Shown here: piece by piece, positions 44,678 to 50,639 of the stretch | How the letters are laid out: every line of letters begins with the position of its first letter | Numbering within the stretch: the first letter of the stretch is position 1 | DNA from: Nemertoderma westbladi | Lineage: Eukaryota; Xenacoelomorpha; Nemertodermatida; Nemertodermatidae | DNA: 50,639 nucleotides | NCBI GenBank assembly: GCA_032718475.1 | Contig: JAUCBJ010004395.1 | Coordinates: 1 to 50,639 of the forward strand | Reading direction: 5' to 3' | Notes under the pieces: generated by a model | Told to the model about the DNA's origin: nothing | What the model saw: the letters and a program-made list of their open reading frames with translations, nothing else | Databases searched by the model: none | Position numbers and translations under genes: made by a program

Positions 44678-46250
44678 TTTTCCCTATTTGGAACGCAGAA
44701 TCAGAAATGTTTCTAATTTTGTACAAATGATTGATGTTACTATTTGGTTCACAGGATCATGTTCCTTATTTGGAATAGAGGATCCATGTTCCCTATTTGG
44801 TACGCAGGATCCATGTTCTTATTTGGAACGCAGGATCCATGTTCCTTATTTGGTTCACAGGATCCATGTTCCTTACTTGGAACGCAGGATTTATGTTCCT
44901 ATTTGGTTCACTGGATCCATGTTCCTTATTTGGATCGCAGGATCCATGTTCCTAATTGCTTCACTGGATCCATGTTCCTTATTTGCAACGCAGGATCCAT
45001 GTTCCTTATTTGGTACAAAGGATCCATGTTCCTTATTTGATACAATTGATGATGTTCCTATTTGGTTCACAGGATCATGTTCCTTATTTGGAACGTAGAT
45101 TCCAGGTTCCTTATTAGGTACAAAGGATCCATGTTCCTTATTTTGTACACACGTTTCATGTTTCTTACTTGGCACCAAGGATTGATGTTCCCATTTGGTG
45201 CAAAGGATCATGTTCCTTATTTGGAACGTAGGATCCATGTTCCTATTTGGTTCACAGGATCATGTTCCTTATTTGGAACACAGGATCCGTCTGCCTTATA
45301 TAGAACACAGGATCCATGTTCCTTATGCGGAACACAGAATCCATGTTCCTATTTGGTTAACAGGATGATGTTCCTTATTTGGAACAGATGATCCATGTTC
45401 CCTATTTGGTACGCAGAATCCATGTTCTTATTTGGAACGCAGGATCCATGTTCCTTATTTGGTTCACAAGATCCATGTTCCTTATTTGGAACGCAGGATC
45501 TATGTTCCTATTTGGTTCACTGGATCCATGTTCCTTATTTGGAACGCAGGATCTATGTTCCTATTTGCTTCACTGGATCCATGTTCCTTATTTGCAACGC
45601 AGGATCCATGTTCCTTATTTGGAACAAAGGATCATTGTTCCTTATTTGAAACGCAGGATTCATATTCCTATTTGGTTCTCAGGATCCATGTTCCTTAGTA
45701 GGTACAAAGGATCCATGTTCCTTATTTGGTACAATTGATGATGTTCCTATTTGGTTTACAGGATCATGTTCCTTATTTGGAACGTAGGATCCATGTTCCT
45801 ATTTGGTTCACAGGATCATGTTCCTTATTGGGAACACAGGATCCGTGTGCCTTATTTAGAACACAGAATCCATGTTCCTTATGCGGAACACAGGATCCAT
45901 GTTCCTATTTGGTTAACATGATCATGTTCCTTATTTGGAACACAGGATGCGTGTTCCTTATTTGGAACACAGTATCCACGTTCCTTATTTGGAACACAGG
46001 ATGCGTGTTCCTTATTTGGTACAAAGTATCCACGTTCCTTATTTGGAACACAGGATCCATGTTCCTTATTTGGAACACAGGATCCATGTTCCTTATTTTA
46101 AACATAGGATCCATGTTCCATATTTGGAACACAGGATCCATGTCATTATTTGGTACACAGGATCCATTTACCTTATTTGAGACACAGGATCCATGTCCTT
46201 ATTTGGAACACAGGATCCATGTCCTTATTTGGTACAGAGGATAAATGTTT
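44678..46250 (+). repeat. 27-bp minisatellite, roughly 55-60 units, GGATCC in most
   Basis: Unit GGATCCATGTTCCTTATTTG plus GAACACA, with variants (GTTC for GAAC, deletions of one base). As 27 is a multiple of three and the unit lacks stops, all three forward frames stay open for long stretches (GSMFLIWNT, DPCSLFGTQ, IHVPYLEHR), which mimics genes. It starts about 25 bp after the srGAP stop, so may be transcribed as 3' UTR. A higher-order pattern is visible: blocks at 44750-45380 resemble blocks at 45360-45930. Confidence 0.92.
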
Positions 46251-46400
46251 CTTACAGAGTTGAGTTATTTAGATTTACATTCTACTTTGTTGTCTCCAGT
46301 CGATGGTAGATAACATCCGGTAGACATTAACATCCGGTACAGTAAACAATCCACGCGCACTTCTTGACATTCCTGCATGAAATTATCATATTAGAATGTC

Positions 46401-46582
46401 AATTTAAAGTTAAGTATTATTACGACGGCCAAGGGGACTTCTGCACAATTTAAAGTTAAGTATTATTACGACGGCCAAGGGGACTTCTGCACAATTTAAA
46501 GTTAAGTATTATTACGACGGCCAAGGGGACTTCTGCACAATTTAAAGTTAAGTATTATTACGACGGCCAGGGGGACTTCTGC
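46401..46582. repeat. Four 46-bp tandem repeats
   Basis: Units AATTTAAAGTTAAGTATTAT plus TACGACGGCCAAGGGGACTT plus CTGCAC at 46401, 46447, 46493 and 46539. The only difference I see is one A/G change in the last unit. Confidence 0.92.
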
Positions 46583-48700
46583 TGTAATAATTACTGATTA
46601 TTTTGCACATTTCATTTACATCATAAATTAACTTAATTTGGTTCATTTTTTATTGTTTAATCGGAGAGCTTAATATATCGCGTTTGTTTTGGATTCTGTG
46701 CCATAATTAGTTTTGTGACTTTGATTTTTCGGAGGAGCTTGTTGTTTAACGCTAATTATATTTACTGTTAGTATTCCGTTGTGTAATGTTTATGTACAGC
46801 TTTTATATTAAGGTACTTTGTTTCTTTAGGTAATAATTGTTTTATATCACGACAAGTTCGCCAAAATATTTAGCGTAATTTCCTCAACTCAATTATTGTA
46901 TTTTGCTATAATAAATGATGCAATATGCATAATTATTAATAATTATCACCGATAATTCTCGAATACATCTTATGTACCTATATTAATTAACAATAATTAG
47001 TAGTTGATTATTCCTTTATTTAGTCTAGATATTACCGTTTGTTTGACTTTGGCCATTAATTTACATTTGTCATATTTTCATACGTCCTACTTCTGTTTCC
47101 ATTACAATAACTCACTCTATATAACCCTACTCACCCTACTTCCTACTAGTACTTCATTCAAGGTAAACTACTTCTAATATGCTGCTTACTTTTAATCTTT
47201 CAACAGCTTTTTATTGTAAACACTTTATTTTCTTTCGTAACTGTATATATTTTAACATCACTTATTTCACTCCCCACTATATTAACATTGACATTGACAT
47301 TACACGTACAACACCCCTCACTCACTGATAAAAATGGGTCAATACAAATTGAATATTTTTACATCGTTATATTTATCCCCATGTCGACTGTCTATATAGA
47401 GTCTTTAATCAACGAACGCAAACTTGTGAAATTAGAAGACGAGATATGAATAAAAAAACTTGTATTTGATTACGTATTCTAGTCTTTTTTTTTAAATCTA
47501 GTTAAGCTAAATCGAAAATTGCCACTTAACTTTAACGAACTCTTTAATTCTGTAGAAAAGTTGTAAGTAAAATATGTGGCGTCTTTACTCATTCCTCTTT
47601 TTGAAATAGCTTCAGAGATTACTCTACCTATTTTTTGATGTAGACCCCCCCCCCCAGCCCCCCCCCCCCCCCCCCCCCCTGGTATAGTAGCATATGGTAT
47701 TTTGCACGGGGAAGTAAGTATTCTACCATAAGGATGGTAGAAATCCCGGGTCAGACTAAAACGCGGATCCGGATTCTACATTTAACATTGTCCCTATACG
47801 GAAGTCGATTTTTTTTTACATTTTTATAACTCCCAAAAATAAAACTATAACCTGTTCTATTCACTTTAGTTTATTGTTTTGGTTAAAATAACGTGCTACT
47901 GTAACCTGCCCCTTTCCCTTAATTGATAATTTTGGAATCCGGATCCGCGTTTTACACCTACCCAGAAATCCCCCCCCCCCCCCCCCCCCCCCACCTTGGC
48001 TGAGTACACTACAGTATGATACCGGTATCTGTGTTATCATCAATAAGACAGGGTGAAGAGTAAAATATATCTGTGGTAAACTGTACCATGAAATAAAAGC
48101 GGCATATTGAGGGGGGTATCCCGAACTGGATAAATTTTTACAAATTTCCATTTGGCCAAGTTTTTTTATTGTTATTTTTTCCCTCTTTGCTCTACTTATA
48201 GTTTTCGCGATCGCCTTAAACTATCCTTTACACACCGTAAACTCGTGAAACTAATTAAATAATATCATCTCCTAACCCCATGCAATAACTAATATTATAT
48301 TGAGTGAGGTGTCTTGTCTATTTAATAACGTTATTGGATATTATTATTACAAGATCTTCTTATATTATGGTGATTGTGTTTTATCTGGATGTAGGTTTTT
48401 TTCTCCTTTATGTCTATGTACGGCTGTATTTTTAAATTTATTTGTCCCAACAATGTGGAATGTGCAACTTATACAACTTTACTTACTGTGTAGATTATTG
48501 TCTATTTTGATCGCCTGTTTCATAATAATATATTGTCCAACGTGATATATAAATATATCGCTAAAATTGTTTACTTACAGTCAACCTAATAATAATTTGC
48601 AATCTATATCATTTTACTAGCTCTTCTTCGTCTTCTACAAGTATTTCCATGTGTATTGGAGTGCCTCATTCCCACCCTCGCTCGCTCACTATCACGTTAA
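46583..48700. other. AT-rich region, no gene recognised
   Basis: Includes a possible poly(A) signal AATAAA near 46910, C-tracts at 47645-47679 (interrupted) and 47970-47992, and repeat copy B at 47847-47936 (TAACCTGTTCTATTCACTTT, then AGTTTATTGTTTTGGTTA). GAATCCGGATCCGCGTTTTA at 47935-47954 has an inverse copy at 47759-47779, so the intervening piece is probably an insertion. Confidence 0.5.
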
Positions 48701-48785
48701 CGCTTGTTCAATAATACAATTATTGCTGACCACGGCTACCTAACACACTATGGTACAATATATGCTGCATACAATATAATTGTAT

Positions 48786-49253
48786 TAAATCGCATCAGGG
48801 ATCCCATTCTGAGACTGCTACGTGAAAATCAGAATGGGTTCCGTAAAGGTCGTGGGACCATGGAGCCTCTGTTACTTAGAATGATAATTGAAGAATTATC
48901 AAAAAAGAAGGACAGGCATCTGGCTGATATCTTTGTTGACTTCTTCAAGGCCTTTGATTCAGTCTCTCGCTCACGTATGTTCAGCATACTTTCATTATAT
49001 TGGATTCCTGATGAAATTATTGCAGCAATGTGATGGTTCGACAACATTTGTGTCTACTGTTGACGGTGACACAGAACCATTTGAAGTGTTATGGGGCATC
49101 CTCCAGGGAGACACACTTGCACCATTCTTGTTCATTATTGTGGTTGACTATGTTCTACGCATGTCCTTAGATCATCATAATGATGATGGGGTGATGGTAA
49201 CTGCTAGAGGAAACCAGCTAATAGACCAAATAACTGCCATTGTTGTGCATTGA
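48786..49253 (+). mobile_element. LINE reverse-transcriptase fragment, frameshifted
   Basis: The first frame reads ENQNGFRKGRGTMEPLLLRM and DIFVDFFKAFDSVSRSRMF (RT motif A), stopping at about 49032. A +1 frame continues VSTVDGDTEPFEVLWGILQG and DTLAPFLFIIVVDYVLR (motif B), ending before the FADD box. Same family as the minus-strand copy at 5600-6682 by wording of motif B. Truncated at both ends. Confidence 0.8.
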
Positions 49254-49430
49254 AAATACACTTGTGTAGTTAGTTATATACGCATTTTCTTCTCTGCTTT
49301 AATGTAATAGTTAAGGGTAAAGAAAGCTAAATGCTTATGGCACCCGTACAAATCAATAGAAAAACCAATTACTGGAAAGGTCAAACTGAAAGTAAATAAT
49401 ATGTATTACCGGTATGTATGTATGTACTAG

Positions 49431-49533
49431 GGATGCGACAGAGCTAAAATTTCATCCGGAGCCGGAGTCCGGAGGTTTCTCCGGGTTACAATATGAGCTC
49501 CGGCCGGAGACGGAGCCGGAGCCGGAGGTTTGG
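49431..49533. repeat. CCGGAG-rich repeat, second copy
   Basis: Begins AGGGATGCGACAGAGCT like 2766 and continues with CCGGAGCCGGAGTCCGGAGG-type sequence. Confidence 0.5.
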
Positions 49534-49597
49534 TGATTGATAATTCAAGTGTATTATTATAGTAGACGTAGACAGATATGCGTTCATGAAACGGGAG

Positions 49598-49790
49598 GGG
49601 GGGGGGGATTTGATGCAAATTCTTACTCAATTATCAATTAAGGGAAATGAACAGTTTGCAGTCGCATGCTATTCTATTATAATCAAAACAATAAACTATA
49701 TTCAATAGAACAGGTTACAATTTTATTTTTGGGAGTAATTAGCAGTTATTTACGTCGATTTTCTCCTGGAGGGGAATGCATTTTGATTGC
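49598..49790 (-). repeat. Dispersed repeat copy C (inverted)
   Basis: The inverse complement of 49621-49722 carries TAACCTGTTCTATTGAATAT, AGTTTATTGTTTT and TTCCCTTAATTGATAATTG, as in copies at 19639 and 47847. It adjoins a G-run (49598-49608) and CTCCTGGAGGGGAA. Confidence 0.65.
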
Positions 49791-49984
49791 GTCCAATCAC
49801 AGTCAGTCAGTAACTTAGGTTTGTTGTCAACTTATCATTGACACTATTTTATGGGACATTGTGTAATTAATTTCCAGGAGTTGGTGCAGTTTTCAGTATA
49901 TTGTCATTGATAAACGATAAAATATGTACCACCTACCTACGTAGGCTGGCATAAACCGGATATCTAAAATAATATTAGTAATTT

Positions 49985-50600
49985 GTGTGAGCGGATTCAA
50001 TTCCGCCTCACCAACCCCATAAAGTTGGGAAGGGCGCCCTTTTAGCAATATTGGGGATACGAGGTTAATCCCAATTAACCTCGTATCACACAACCAATAA
50101 CGGGGACAACAAACCCCAAAGGGCCACACAAAGGGAGGTCAGAGGTTAAACCTCCTGGAGAGGGAAAGTAACAGCAGCGGGGGGGGGGGGAAGCACTCCC
50201 ACAGAGGTGGAGGCGAGAATGGGCTATACAACCAATGGGAGAGGAGAGCATCCGCTAGGTACAGAGGCCAGGAGACTGTAGGATAATCCAATGTATATAT
50301 TATCATTGCATAGCGCACTTGTACCGGTCAGTTCATCTCAGTCTTCTAGGGCAGATCGGTGACACTTTCTGTACCGTCACCGCCGTCACCAATCGTGATA
50401 TTTACCGGTACTTAGCCTGGTTTATCTCGTCATCTAAACTGTGCTGTCATATCCTATACCGTATATTATATTTCGACCTTATTAACAATACTGGAACGAC
50501 AACAATCTATTACTCTTTTTCTCAATTGCCCGGTGACGCTGACGCGTAACTGAAACTCAACCGGTCGGGATCCTCTGATCCCGTCACAATTTGGATATAT
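49985..50600 (-). repeat. Hairpin-rich repeat (copy 2)
   Basis: Contains GCGGA/TCCGC and AAGGGCGCCCTT palindromes, a 14-bp stem GATACGAGGTTAAT (50056-50069) with loop CCCA and its perfect complement (50074-50087), and CGGGATC, CTCT, GATCCCG near 50567. Ends and interior match 23243-23800 on the other strand (ACGCG, CAACCGG, GATCCCGTCACAATT; CCCAATATTGCT). No coding. Confidence 0.6.
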
Positions 50601-50639
50601 CACAACTGTTTAGAGGGTCCTCGGGCTCTATTTACATTA

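Noticed and set aside
44688-46244. Several overlapping long open frames encoding MFLIWN/VPYLEHR-type repeats
   Set aside because: All derive from a stop-free 27-bp minisatellite; open in all three forward frames and partly on the reverse, with no start context or domain.
44678-46250. CRISPR-like array of regularly spaced repeats
   Set aside because: Units are contiguous with no unique spacers, the host is eukaryotic, and no cas genes are present.

Overview
This window looks like one locus of an AT-rich invertebrate animal genome. The evidence is metazoan-type GT-AG introns, a large multi-exon srGAP (F-BAR/RhoGAP/SH3) gene, FANK1, a transmembrane fibrinogen-related gene, and a dense mixture of LINE, P-element-like and MITE-like sequences. 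A marine invertebrate is my guess from the overall style, but no sequence here fixes the phylum.

Layout. A single plus-strand srGAP-like gene runs through positions 825 to 44652. Eleven coding exons are visible; its 5' exon(s) lie upstream of the window. Its introns are huge (about 3.0, 11.9 and 21.4 kb) and hold other genes. Intron 2 (1527-4524) carries a 5'-truncated DHRS1-like reductase and an inverted fragment of it. Intron 3 (4766-16681) carries a truncated LINE and a two-exon minus-strand gene for a probable type II membrane protein with a minisatellite-encoded tail and a fibrinogen-related domain. That gene's own intron contains a nearly full-length NeSL-like retrotransposon (Ulp1 protease fragment, zinc finger, reverse transcriptase, restriction-like endonuclease) in the opposite orientation. 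Intron 5 (19131-40494) carries intronless SNRPD2 (minus), a P-element-like transposon with 61-bp terminal inverted repeats, a nested fold-back element, and intronless FANK1 and PEX5 (plus).

Downstream of the srGAP stop lie a 1.5-kb array of 27-bp repeats full of GGATCC, a 46-bp tandem repeat, AT-rich sequence, a LINE fragment, and a hairpin-rich repeat. A second copy of that hairpin-rich repeat has landed inside the P-element transposase.

The genes do not form one pathway. srGAP acts at membranes and actin, SmD2 in the spliceosome, PEX5 in peroxisomal import, and FANK1 probably in germ-line or ciliated cells. What connects them is physical nesting inside one long transcription unit. I see no CRISPR, operon or prokaryote-like system. 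The most unusual items are the fibrinogen-related gene split around a NeSL element, a PEX5 whose usual diaromatic motif array is largely replaced by a Tyr-Ser-Gln-Pro repeat, and the transposon-in-transposon at 21.9-25.9 kb.
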